Positions 36,255-49,100 of a stretch of 64,000 nt of DNA are shown piece after piece. The stretch spans positions 353,478-417,477 of the forward strand of contig JAJEKB010020536.1 in the NCBI GenBank assembly GCA_022393335.1, written 5' to 3'. The notes below the pieces were generated by a model. It saw nothing but the letters and a program-made list of their open reading frames with translations, was not told the DNA's origin and searched no databases. The translations under genes were made by a program, and so were the position numbers. Numbering within the stretch: position 1 is the stretch's first letter; each line of letters begins with the position of its first letter. This DNA comes from Macrotrachela quadricornifera (taxonomy: Eukaryota; Rotifera; Eurotatoria; Philodinida; Philodinidae).

Positions 36255-36417
36255 TCATGGTCCACTTATTTATAGATTTTTGTGCCTTTACTTGTTTTTC
36301 TTCAAATTTCCTATAGAGGCTTTTTCCGTTCCAGATCCTGTAATTCTTTTGAGTTAGTGGAACGTAAATGAGTGTGGTTTTGAACACAAGACAGTGAACT
36401 CATGTGAAAATAGACTT

Positions 36418-36484
36418 CAACATGGACGCGTCTAGTCGTGAATGACGACGCGTAAGGGCGCCGACGAATGACTAGTCGCCATTT
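36418..36484 (+). other. Conserved hairpin motif, copy 3 (diverged)
   Basis: The stem CTAGTCGTGAATG/GACGAATGACTAG is kept while the loop differs (GACGCGTAAGGGCGCCG). The stem persists while the loop changes, which suggests a constraint on structure or recent common ancestry. Confidence 0.6.
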
Positions 36485-37023
36485 TCTCAAGTTTGCTTTA
36501 GTTTTTAAATTACCTGTAAACGATTTCTTGAGCAAGAAAATGAGGTGTTACATTGGTCTATGCTGACATCATATAAAAAACCGAGAAATTAAGAGTAAAG
36601 CGAATCAGGTAACGATGATCGACTACGAACTGTGCTTTACATTGCCATACAAAACCCGTAAAAAAAAGTTTCAAGACTAGACCTCATAGAACAGTCGTCA
36701 CTAGCAATCCGTGTATACGTGCACATGTATCCAGCATAGTTAACTGAGCAGAAACTAACGACTAGTAAGAGATAATGTTAAATAGAATTCAGTCGAGGGT
36801 TAAGCGAGTCATAGAGACGAGCGTTACTTGTGTTACCAGTAAGTTTTCAACAAAAACAGTTCTTATGAGAATTTTATTATCATACATTAGTTGAATAGTG
36901 ATCAAATAGCATGAAAAAATAGAGCGAAAGACACTCTATCTTTTGGTGAAAAAAGAAAAATTTTTCATGCTTTCTATAAGAAAAAAAAGTACCTCCGCCA
37001 CTACTTTTGGATAACCCTAAGTA

Positions 37024-38104
37024 ATATATAATATCTATATTTTTTTCGTCCATGTAATGACAAAAAGAGAGAAAAATATTTATTATTCAATAGAATTTTT
37101 TCTCATATTTAGTCGAGACGGTATTTATCTTATTATTCTCTCTGTTCAGCACCAATCAGTTGAAACTTAATCTATTCGAAAATATTAGAAGAAAAGGAAG
37201 AATAATGACCTTTTGATTAGTATAATTAAGTGCATTTTTCTCTAATTTCTTATTTTTAATTTAACGACCATTGCTATATATATGTCGTCATGTCATAAAC
37301 GATGCAACCAAGACGAATTGTCCTCACACATGTTCATGATTTTAGAAAAATATCTAAATAAAATTAAAGATCTATCTACTTCCAATTATGCAATACTGTA
37401 TATTTCTCATTATCAGCCTACGGCTGTTGTTACTTTATAGTACAAATAAAACCAGAAAATGATAGCATTTTTCATTATTAAAAAATTCATTAGGATATTA
37501 GCATAACTAGTAAATAATTTAAACGTTGATTTCTTCTTTCTGTTGCACTCAGATCAATGGACTGATATCTATTGAATTGATTTGAAATGAATAGACAAAA
37601 ATTATTTAAGAACTGTCAGTTTAATAAGATTGAAATTAAAGAATTACTGACAAAGCCAATGCATGAAATATCGAGAAATTATAGCTTAAATTTACGTTAA
37701 TGTGTAACGAAAAATCTGGACCGTATTTTTAAAGTAAGTAAAAGTAATTGAGAAAGATCCAAGAAGATCTATATGAATCAGAAAATTAGAATTGAAATGG
37801 TAGTTGAATGCTTTCTTCAACGAGTTTAATTAAATGATCTCATTTTTTTGCTAGATCAAATCTGCCTATTTTCGATGCTCATCTTCTCTCTTGTGTATGG
37901 TATTCAGATTAAATGGATACAATCATGTTTCTTTGAATTTTTAATTTATTTATCAATGAGAAGAATCCAACAAAAATCTTTAGTTTTGTCTTAGCATAAG
38001 TTTAGAATTTGTTGGTTGCGTAAAGTTATTACATAACATACAATTTATAGATAAATATGCTACAAAAAAGTTACCTATACCTCCTACATAATATATATTG
38101 AACA
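37024..38104. other. AT-rich spacer within the hAT-like element
   Basis: Very AT-rich with no coding frame. It contains no inverted pair that I could recognise. Confidence 0.45.
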
Positions 38105-38309
38105 TATAATAATTTAATTTAATTTATAATTTAATAAATTGTGATAAAAAAATAAAGTTAAATTTATTTTAAATTAACTTATCGATGATTTAATTTATTT
38201 TAAATTTAACTTACGAGAAATTTAATTTATTTTTAAATTTAAACTATGGGTGAAAATAAGTTAAATTTATTTTAAATTTAAATTATAGGTGAAAATAAGT
38301 TAAATTTAT

Positions 38310-39645
38310 TTAAGGTGCCAGCAAGTCGAAATTTGAGCAAAAATTTTTTTGCCGATTTTTTGGCATGGTTGGATAGAGCTCGTCGAGTTACCCATAAATA
38401 TGTTGTTTTAAACATTTTCAGATCAATTTTTCTATAAAAATTTCTAAAATACTATTGCTTCCAAAATAGCCTTAAAGTGATACATCATTATTTAACTTAT
38501 GATTAGTATATTGACATTCTTATATTTAATCTTGATTTTAAGTTCTCCAAATATTTTAATCGATATTTCCGATAAGGCTCGATATAAAAGGTAACTTTCA
38601 ATGAATTTGAAAGAAAACATGATTTGAAAGTCGAGTCTATTATGGCTATGCCTACATATAGATATATAGGCTTCATACGAGTCTTTTTCCATAGTTATAA
38701 CCACCATATATATACTAAAAAAAGTATGCATGGGTTTTGGATCATCTCCTACTGTTGTTTAGAAACTTGAATTATATCCCATGTCAATGGACAAATCATA
38801 AAAACCAGTTAAAATTGAGCGTATATTTGGCAGTTTTCATTATTTTAAGTCAATGCAAAAACAAAATAAATAGCATATTCGGAATCAGCGTGAAAAACTA
38901 CGTCAAATCAGATGTATTTTGCCGAAAACATTTTTCTACGAAAATTTCACCCGTACCCCCCTCAACGCTTTTCTTCACAAAAATTTCCCGTGGCCCCCTA
39001 GGGGCCACTTTTTTGTGAAAAAAGTTTTTTGACAAAAATGCATCTGATTTGACGTAGTTTTTCACGCTGATTCCGAATATGCTATTTATTTTGTTTTTGC
39101 ATTGACTTAAAATAATGAAAACTGCCAAATATACGCTCAATTTTAACTGGTTTTTATGATTTGTCCATTGACATGGGATATAATTCAAGTTTCTAAACAA
39201 CAGTAGGAGATGATCCAAAACCCATGCATACTTTTTTTAGTATATATATGGTGGTTATAACTATGGAAAAAGACTCGTATGAAGCCTATATATCTATATG
39301 TAGGCATAGCCATAATAGACTCGACTTTCAAATCATGTTTTCTTTCAAATTCATTGAAAGTTACCTTTTATATCGAGCCTTATCGGAAATATCGATTAAA
39401 ATATTTGGAGAACTTAAAATCAAGATTAAATATAAGAATGTCAATATACTAATCATAAGTTAAATAATGATGTATCACTTTAAGGCTATTTTGGAAGCAA
39501 TAGTATTTTAGAAATTTTTATAGAAAAATTGATCTGAAAATGTTTAAAACAACATATTTATGGGTAACTCGACGAGCTCTATCCAACCATGCCAAAAAAT
39601 CGGCAAAAAAATTTTTGCTCAAATTTCGACTTGCTGGCACCTTAA
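38310..39645. repeat. 605-bp perfect or near-perfect inverted repeat
   Basis: The arms 38310-38914 and 39041-39645 are symmetric about 38977.5 with no indels. The translated 79-codon frame of one arm is identical in the other (38492-38731 minus, 39224-39463 plus). The 126-bp spacer contains GTGGCCCCCTAGGGGCCAC. The outer ends read TTAAGGTGCCAGC and mirror. It is inserted near the right end of the hAT-like element. Such identity means a very recent event, gene conversion, or an assembly artefact. Confidence 0.9.
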
Positions 39646-39678
39646 CTTTAACAGGAAAATAGCACCCCTAATGTCGAC

Positions 39679-40103
39679 ATTCTCTCTCAAAGTGATAGTT
39701 ATCGATATGAAGAAAAAGCGTTTAATTCGCGAAAGTCGGTAGGAAGTTCTCTACCAAAATGTGCGAACAATTTATTTCATCAATTACAATTCTTGTTTAT
39801 ACTTATTTAGATGGACTGAGAGAGCACTTTATAGTCTATGTGAAACGTTGACTCCGAAAAGCTGTTATTTTCAGAAATTAGCAACGAGTTGACTGTCCAG
39901 TTACGGAAATTAGTAAATCAAAGAAACCACAAGTTTTTATCGCTTCGAGCAATTTGAAATCCGTATACGAATAGCTTCTGTTGAATAACAAAGAAAACCA
40001 TGCTTTGAAGAATTTCGTTCATAGGTTACTAGAAATATGATCATCTTTTTAATTTTAAAATGAGCGATTATTCATTTGACTTCATACAGAACAAGCTGAT
40101 ACG
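39679..40103 (+). promoter_or_regulatory. 5' flank of the Argonaute gene
   Basis: 425 bp between the hAT-like target duplication and the Argonaute ATG. No core promoter motif is obvious. A possible acceptor (TTCATACAG at about 40090) means that a 5' non-coding exon could exist further upstream. Confidence 0.35.
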
Positions 40104-43100
40104 ATGCCAACTGCGTCTCTCACACCAACAACTGAGATTGACTCAGTTCAAAGTAACCTGTTTGAAATTGCTTTCACTCTTGGCAAACGAATTTTGAGCT
40201 CATCCCTAACGTCGATCGCGACGCCAATGAGTGATCATTTCTTGGGATCGACGAAACCGGGAACGGTAAAAGAAGCTCGTTCTCAGACTACCTGTCCGTC
40301 CTATCGACAGCGTGTTCAGTGGTCAGCTGTTCCTGATTCAGCCCTGCTAATGCCTATTTGTCGTCCTGTAGAGTACGGTAAGATGGGTAAGGCCATTGAA
40401 ATTTACACCAATCACTTTCGAGTGTCAATCGGTGATGTCAACGGTCTTATCATCAATCAATACGATGTCGAAATGAACAAGATTCGTCGAAATGGAAACT
40501 ACTATCGAACACGAGAAAACGAACGATGGATGATATTACAACAGTTTGCTAAACAAAGTCCAAAGTTTCCAATTGTCTGGTAAGTTTTATGACAAGAAAT
40601 ATGGAATGTTTTAATAGCATCAGGTTAGGTACGACGAAGTTAAATATTTATATACAAGAGAATCACTCACGGAATTTATAACGCCACATCGAATTACATT
40701 CAAAATAGACAACAAGGAGAGAACATTTGAGTTTAAAGTGTTGAGCCTTGTTCAACAATTAAAAATTCAGATTACTGACGATTTTATCAACGGAAGAATT
40801 CACATACAGCCGCGGGAGTCTATCAAAATTATTAATAACCTTTTTAAACAGAATATTCGTAACGATTACATTTGCATCCGCAATAAACTCTACAAGCGAG
40901 AGCAGCGCCTAGCGGATATCGGTAAGTTTTAATTTTCAAAAAACCGTTTCCAACTCGGCGAACTGCTTTCTAGGCGATGGTCGTGGAATAGCCAGTGGTT
41001 TTCATGAAACGCTGGGCCTCACTTCTAGTGGTCTTACACTCAACCTAAACTTGATATTCACAAGTTTCTACTTACCATTGAACTTCATAGATTTCGCGCA
41101 CAAATATATTGGCAAAGATATTACTCACTGCAAAATCCCGGCTGAATTGGAAGGTATCAAACCAATTTTTCGCAATCTACTCGGTATGCTATACTGATCA
41201 CATTTTTGTCTTATTGAACAAAATTTCGTTTTTATCCTAGTTGAAACCATTCATACAGGCCGTCCTATTCAATATCGTATCCAAGGGTTCGGTGAACCTG
41301 CAAATCAATTATACATTGGCGTTAGTTTCGCTAATAAGGCGAACCCTGTATCAAACGTCGAGAGAATCACTGTAGCGGATTATTTTGCCAGACAGTATAA
41401 GCCTCTACAATATCCGCATCTATTTTGTATCAACGGTAAAAAAGGCAGCAGTAGTCAGCCTCATTGGTTGCCGATGGAGGTAGTCAAGGTAAGTTCCAAG
41501 ATCATGGCTGCAGTTTAGGATATCCAAGATACTTTTTCGTTAGTTTCTGCTGTGCTCTAAAATCTTCTCGTCGTCAACAAAAAGTCCTGTTATAGAAAGT
41601 CGCATGTAATTTCAAATACAGATTTTAAAAGAAAGATGTAGCTCTGAGTTCAGATATCATATTATCATAGACTTTTCCAATTGTTTTCTTTTATTGTTTA
41701 ATATGTAATGATTTCCAAACAGCTTCTCATGGTTTCCGTCGTCCAGCCTCTTTCGATGGCATTTTGAATCGAAGAGTTTGATCGATAAATTATAGGTTGT
41801 TGAAAATTTGTTCGACCTACATAGGGTGTTGAAAAAGTTCTCGCAACTTCGCAATATCTATTCAGGAAAAGGACATTTCATCCATCCCTCTGCGCCATGT
41901 GTTGGAAATGGTTCTTATGATATTCCATAGGATGCTTCATCCATTTAAGTCACTCTTGAGAAATCGTATAGAAACAAACAAAAGTATGGAAATGACTTTG
42001 GCTATTACCCTTGCCACATTTTTGTAGATGGTGATTATCTAATTTATCTTGAATACATTTCAACGACTAATAGTATGAAAGCCTAACTCAAGGTGACTAC
42101 GTTCAGCTAGCCTTTATATTATTTCTTTCATTTTACATTAAATAGTGACTAGGCATGCACCGAGCCCGAGCTTTTCGGGATCGGTCATTCCCGGGTTTGC
42201 TCGTTCCCGGTACCGGGATTCCCAGGAATTGAAGCACTATACTATAAGGGTATCCTTAGGTCCTCATCTGTTATATTATGCGGGTAATCTTGGGTCCTCA
42301 ACTACTATACTATGAGGGTACCTCTAGATCCTCAACTGCTATACTATGGGGTACCCATGAGTCCTTAACTGATACACTATAGGGGTACTTTTCGGCCCTC
42401 ACCTACTATCCTATGAGAGTACCGTGAGGTCTTCAACTTAGCCATGGCACCATACATTTACCTTACTAGTAACTCAGTACCTGTTGTTAAATGCTGATCG
42501 TTGCGTCAGCTTTTCTATTAGTCGAAAAATGATCCAATCGGCTTGCGGGAAATTGTAACTCGCTTATTTTATGGGTAACTATAGGAGATTCTATGAAGAC
42601 TTTTGTAGAGCACCGTTTGATAACCTCAAATTGACTCGAACAACCCTATAATGCGTCCGTATTTTGATGGAGTAAAAATGCCTCGAATTCTGATTGGCTG
42701 TTACAAAAGAGTTTCAGCCAATTAGATTTCGAGGCGCTTTTCCTCCATCAAGATAAAGGCGGAACATAAGATTGTTCGGGCCAATTTGACGTTATCAAGA
42801 GTGCTCTACAAAAGTCCTCATAGAATCTTCCACAGTTATCCATGAAGTAAGGGAGTTTCAAATTGCTGCCATCTGATTGGTCCGTTTTTCGGCTAATAGA
42901 AAAGCAGACGCAACGACCAGAGATTTACAATAGGTACTGAGTTACTAGTAAAGTAAATATATGATGCCATCCCTAAGTTGAGTATCCAAGGGTACCCTAT
43001 AAAATAGCAGATCAGAACCTAAGGATACCCCATAGTATAGTAGTTGAGGACCCAAGGGTACCTCTATAGTAGAGTACTTCAATTCCCAGGAATCTCGGTA

Positions 43101-46100
43101 ACGGGAATGATCGAGCCCGGGAATGACCAAACACAGGAACGACCGAGCCCGGAATTTCCGGTTTATTCCCAAGCTCGACGCATGCCTAATAGTGACGTTG
43201 TGGTTATATGTTGTTCAAAAAGACCGTGATAAAAACTTTAGGACTAGATCATGACGATGCGCTTTTTTTTGGGTAACTTTTTTGTTTGTGCATTTAAACA
43301 TTTATCAGTACTCTAAAAGATATCACTAGCTACTATAGAAGGTACTATATGATAAATAATGGTCTCGGTGAGATAGAAAAGTTGAAATGTTTTATTGTTT
43401 TTGACATCTTTAACAATAAATGCTGCTTACAGGGTTAGTTTCTCTGATTAATCTGCATTTCGATAATAGTTTTGGCTCAATATTGCGATGGCAGTCTAAG
43501 CTTGATAACCAGTATTGGTATGATGTAAAATCTGTTCAACATTTAACTTCTCCCATTTTTTGAGGAGTCAAAATCTTAGTGAAATCCCAACAATCACCAA
43601 AGAGGCCACTTCCATACCTTTGCTTACTTCGAAATGATATCTCAAGAGTGATCTAAACGGATGAAACTTTCTATGGAATATCATAAGAACTACCTTCAAC
43701 ATATGATGCAGAGAGATGGATGGAGTGTCGTTTTCTTGAATAGATATAGCGAAGTTCTAACGAGGGAACCTCCCCAAGTAACATCTTCCGTTTGGGCTCA
43801 TTTTTTGCCTATAGGTAGGACTCATAGTGTAGATAAGAACCTTGAAAGGGTTCGTGTCCAAAGTCTGTTGTTGTTGTTGAGATGTTGCAGTTTTAAGGTA
43901 TCGGGATAACTCACTGCGGTGGTTCTCCTCAGAGACATCAGAAAAACTCATTTTGGAATTTCGACTTGAAACTTTGTATAGAGAGAGGTCTCAATGAGAA
44001 TGATTTATTGTGAAAGTTTCAGACCTATCCCTTGTTCCTATCCTAAGATACGGTTTAGTAACATATTGTCACTTGGAGAGGCAGATTCTGGTGTTCTTAT
44101 TTCCAATTAGAAGCATTCAGGGAAGCTGAAACTTTCACAATAAATGACTCTTACTGAGACCTCTCTTTGTACAAAGTTTCAAGTCGAATTTCGAAAATGA
44201 GTTTTTCTTATGACCTGAGGGACACCAAAGCAGTGAATTATCCCAATACCTTAAAACCGCAACATATCAACAACAGGCTTTGGGCACGAACCCTTTTAAG
44301 AGCTCTCATCTACGCTATGAGTCCTACCTATAGGCACAATATGAGCCCAAACGGAGGATGTCACTTGAGGTGGTTCCCTTGTAAAAACTTTACGAACACC
44401 ATATATAGATCAAAGTTAGCACTGTTTCTAATATTCCTCATGCAAGAAGTTTCTTTGGTCGAGCATTTTTCAGCGATCTACCGTATCAAAAAGTTGATTG
44501 AATAAATGGTAGGTTCGGAATATCCAGGGTAATGAAAAGATGAAAGCAGTAGAGGACATAAAGTCAACCTAGTAGACTGAAGTACGATCCGAAAACTCTA
44601 GACACCAGAGAACAGTCATATAATGTTATGAAATTGTTGCACATATTATGAACGATGTAAAACTCAAAAGTTATCAAACAAATAATGAGCTTGTTTTAGA
44701 TCAATGTTGTGCAGCTGAAAGTTTCTCATAGTATAGAAAAATCGAGATTTTATTGAGAGATATGATGATAAGCCGTTAACGAAAATGCGAAGAACCTCTC
44801 CATTTTTCTGTTTTCTAACAGTTCTATTTGTTAAAATAAAATGCAATTTTGCTCCCATATTTCCTTATGAATCATACTTTGGTAGATTGTGGAATGGGAA
44901 CGTGCATTTAGTCCATTGGATAGTATACAATCTAGTGCTGCCTCAAGAATAAATAACATTAAACCGGATCAACGCTATGAACAAATTATGAATATTATAC
45001 ATGAGCGAAAGTTCCATCTCGATCCATATCTGAAGGCGCTCAATATACAAGTGAATACAACTGAAATGCTGAAAATTAACGGTAGTTGAGTTTGAATGGA
45101 TGTGATGTTTCTATTTCTCACGTTCAATGCGTTTAGCTCGTATTTTGCCACCGCCCAATATCAAGTATCGAGGTCAAAACAACACCGAAGTCACCGAGCA
45201 GGTCTCCGTCGGAAGATGGATTATTCGCAATCGATTCTATGCCACATCAACAATCGACAGATGGGGAATAATATATTTTGGACCGAAACCTGATGATAAA
45301 ATAAGTCACATTCTTAAAGAGTTTGAGCGACAGCTTCCAACAGTAAGCAAACATCCTATCTTTGCTGCTTTTATGGGAAGCACCTATCACAATTGTTTAT
45401 CTTTAGTCATTAACAAGATTCGGTATGAGAATTAACTCAAAACCAGTGATCATACATAAGCCTGATTTGCTGCAGGAGATCGAAGTCACAATAAGACAAA
45501 CCAGTAGCCTAGGCGGACAGTTAGCTATAGTTATACTTAATAACACTCGACCAGAAGTCTACGAATATATAAAACAATGGGGTAACCAAAGACTCGGTTT
45601 GGTCACTCAATGCGTCAATTTTCAGTCGATGGAACGTTATATAAACAAACATGGCTTGTGTAAGTGATCAGCTTTTTCTCTTGACTATCGTCATAGTAAC
45701 GAGTATTTTCAGCGGACTCAACCACGGTATACAAGAGTTTTCTCCAATTTTGATAAAACTTTCAGCATCTATAGAGCTTCTAATTCGAAGCATTTTGATA
45801 AAAAAGTTCTCGTTAAAAGCTTTAGTTTTCATCGAGATAGATTCAAAATACTGTTGGCAGTAAAACGTGAATAATGACTTTTTTCAAAATTTTGACCAAC
45901 GGTTTTTCAGTTTTCTCCATAAAACATGGTCAAAACCTGAATCCGAGGTAATATTCATGTTCCTCATGAAAAGGCACATCGAATCATACTAAACTTGACA
46001 TGAGTTTCAAAAAATAATTCAAACTCGTTTAGTCATTGATCACTCGGCGACACCGCTATCTTAGATCGATGATATTTTCAAAACACCGAAATACTCGATA

Positions 46101-49100
46101 TAGTGGCACTATGCATTCAATAGAGCATCACTTGGTGTACGGCTCTGCTTATTTAGAATTCCTCGCATTTCTAAAAGAAAGAAAATATTGGGTCAATCTT
46201 CTTAAGTAGTGTGAATGACGCGGCTGTGCACACCAATTTCGTTTTATTGATGACATCATTCGATAAAAAAGGTAGATAAGAATAACGAAAATGTTTTCAC
46301 ATTTTACAGATGTCTCTCGTAAATGAATTCGCAAGGAACTATTTGAAACCTATGTGATTAGATAGGTAAAATCACGAAACAGCTATGTTTCAGCGCATGT
46401 GATCTAGAACCAAAATAAAATTTTAATCATTAATGAGATTAAAGAGTTCAAGGCGCTCAAAAGACTGATTACATAATTGATAAGTAGCGCTAAATGGTTA
46501 CCTTCTATACAAATCATACAACTTATTGTGCATGCCGTCATAATACATTGTATATTTCCACACAACTGCACAACTTTTAATCCTACTCATAGAATTATTT
46601 CATCAACTCCTTTTTTTGACAAAATGGAGAACGAAAAATCTTTGCTCTTTCTTCTTAGAACAGCACTGTAAAAAAACCGCAGATTAATAAACCTATAAAA
46701 CGTTTATGAAAGTGTAACGTATAACAAACCCCTTTTTTCCGCTTATGAACTCATTATAAATCCTGTTATAAACCCAATAAAAAGGGAATATCGAAGGGTA
46801 CATGAATTTTAAACATTGACCGAAAACCGTTTCCGAAACGGTTTATGGTACTAGTCAACCCTTAAAGGGATTTTTATACGTTGCACTTTCATAAACCTCT
46901 CGAAAACGTTTATGAAAGCTACATATTCATCTATCCAAATTTTCAAATAACCGTCGCAGAGAGGTACTTGGAATTCATATACTCTGAAAAGAAACTCATA
47001 AAGGGTACATTACTATACTCTTTGAAGTCAATCAACCCTACATTCCGTATTGGAAAACATATATGAACATGTATATCATTCTCATGAGTCCCTGCAAGGG
47101 TTTCAGAAAAGGTTGATTCATGGATAAAATCTCACTACTAAATCTCAAAAGGGTTTTAGAAAAGATTGATTGATNNNNNNNNNNCAGAAAAGGTTGATTG
47201 ATGGGTAGAATCTCACTACTAAATCTCAAAAAGCTCTTTGAAATAGTTAATACTTGGGCCATATCAAAAGTAGTGGTACCGACCCTGGAATATTTTCCAG
47301 CAGGCTTTAAGAAATTTTTTCTCTAAATATTCCAACAGTTGAAGTCGTTCCCTATAATTCTATGAAATTTCACATATCTTCAAACAACATTATAATATTG
47401 AAAACAGAGCAAAAATAGTGAGGAGTGCACAAAAAACACTTTCTCAAGCAACTTTACCAAGTTTTTATCGAAGTCCATGAAATGCAAAAATAGTTATTTT
47501 CACATCGTTCGATAGTGCTCATTGGCCTTTACAAAAATGTCTATATTAAAAATCTTTTCGCGATAAAATTCATGGAACACTACATGAGGAATGTATAAAA
47601 AGCCCGCATTTTCTACAGCTTTCTTACAAGGAAATGACGACTTCTTTCTCCATAGAAAACTGTAAAAAATATAATTTTTTTGTATACTCCTCACATTTTT
47701 TTCAATGAATTTTATTGCGAAAAGATTTTTAATATAGACAATTTTGTAAAGGTCAACGAGCACTATTGAACCATGTGAAAATAACAATATTTGTATTTCG
47801 TACACTTTGGTAAAAACTTGATAAAGTTGCTTGAAAAAAGTTTTTTTGTGCACTCCTCACTATTTTTGCTCTGTTTTCAATATTATAATGTCGTTTGAAG
47901 ATATGTGAAATGTCATAGAATTATAGGGAACGACTTCAAACTGTTGGAATATTTAGAGAAAGAATTTTTTAAAGCCTTCTGGAAAATATTACAGGATCGG
48001 TCTCACTACTTTTGGTATGCCCTAAGTAGATGGGTAGAGTCTCATTACTAGACCTCAAGAGGGTTTCGAAATGATGGATAGAAAAGGACAGTTGCGACCT
48101 TATGCTCGATTAGGATTTGGCACAATAGAAATACAAGAAAGATCAGATTTCTAGCTTTGGAATGAGTTTGCAAAAGTGTAGCGAGAACATACTAATCAGT
48201 CTATGAAGCCGTTCATGATCATAAAAGCGTTCGATCAAAGGTATTATCTGATCAAAACTCGGCATTCGCAATTGAGAAAACTCAGTAGAAACACTTAAAT
48301 ACTAGAAAGAACGAAAGCATTTGAAACAAAGTGTATAGATCTAGTATGTGAATGAAGAGACAGAAGTAAGAAGGCGCGCAAAACAATACGGTCGTATAAG
48401 TTTAAGAAACGTACAAGATTATAAGAGAAGCGCAGAAGAAAGAAAACTACAATGAGGCGTATTTTCGAAGCACATAACTTAATTCTTTGAAATTTGATAT
48501 AGGATAATAACCGTCATCTCACGAAGTTTTTTCATTGTACTCATTTATAAGAATTACGGCGTTGAGAATCAAAAATTATAGAAGAAATTTTAAACTGAAA
48601 GAAAAAAGATTTATTTCTTGCTTAAGACTGAATTCTTAATGTAGAAAAAAGTTGGATAGAAGTTCTAGAATCGAAAACCATAGTTGCACTAATTCCTCAA
48701 CACTTGGTTTTGAACTTGGAGAATAAAAACACGGAAGAACTTCTAACCTGAAAAAGTGCAACGTCATTGTATCTTTAGATGTCATTTGGTCATTAAGAAA
48801 AGAAAACAGACGAAGAAAACTATACAAATGAAGAAGAATATATGATTGATGGTTAAACACTCAAGTCGTAAAATCAAAAAGATAAAGTTTAGGAGAATAT
48901 AAGAATCGAAAACATGATTTCATTCATTGGAGAAAAAATAGTTCCTTGTCGACTGATCTTGAAAAGAAAAGCGGCGCAATGTAGAAAAGGAACATAGAAG
49001 TGTATTTTGCTGCTTAATCAAGACTCATCTGACGATATAGAAAAGACAAACATCGAAAAGATATAAGTCTCGAGAAAAAAACATAAGTCAATTTATTTGC

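Larger units (their letters stand above)
31633..37021. mobile_element. Mariner-like composite fold-back, 5.4 kb
   Basis: The termini are CTTAGGGTTATCCAAAAGTA (31633) and its reverse complement ending CCCTAAG at 37021, flanked by TA on both sides (31631-31632, 37022-37023). Arms of about 185 bp (31633-31820 and 36838-37021) are nearly identical, including CACCAAAAGATAGAGTGTCT. No transposase frame. It holds further palindromes (31839-32395, 35622-36254), a 120-bp tandem repeat and three copies of a hairpin motif. Confidence 0.8.
30293..39670. mobile_element. hAT-like non-autonomous composite element, 9.4 kb
   Basis: The termini are TAGGGGTG (30293-30300) and CACCCCTA (39663-39670). They are flanked by the 8-bp direct repeats ATTTCGAC (30285-30292) and ATGTCGAC (39671-39678), with one mismatch. 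A T/CAGGGGTG end with an 8-bp target duplication is typical of hAT transposons. AT-rich subterminal blocks (30310-30550 and 38105-38310) are mirror images built from AAATTTAA words. No hAT transposase frame was found. Other elements are nested inside (30911-31238, 31633-37021, 38310-39645). It lies between gene C and the Argonaute gene. Confidence 0.7.
41817..44412. mobile_element. Nested fold-back elements filling Argonaute intron 4
   Basis: The outer ends CTACATAGGGTGTTGAAAAA (41817) and the related reverse complement near 44412 are imperfect. A second inverted pair (about 41838-41985 against 43609-43765) shares ATGGAATATCATAAGAAC. Inside lie the palindromes 42147-43192 and 43758-44385. No transposase frame. 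Left (41489-41816) and right (44413-44885) intron remnants hold nothing recognisable. Confidence 0.65.

Noticed and set aside
38492..39463. Two identical 79-codon frames and two related 93/106-codon frames on opposite strands
   Set aside because: They are mirror images produced by the 605-bp inverted repeat and have no independent support as genes.
45713..45760. Use of the old acceptor TTTTCAG at 45712 as the main splice
   Set aside because: It reads about a dozen codons into the element and meets a stop, giving a protein without PIWI; possible as an alternative transcript but not as the main model.
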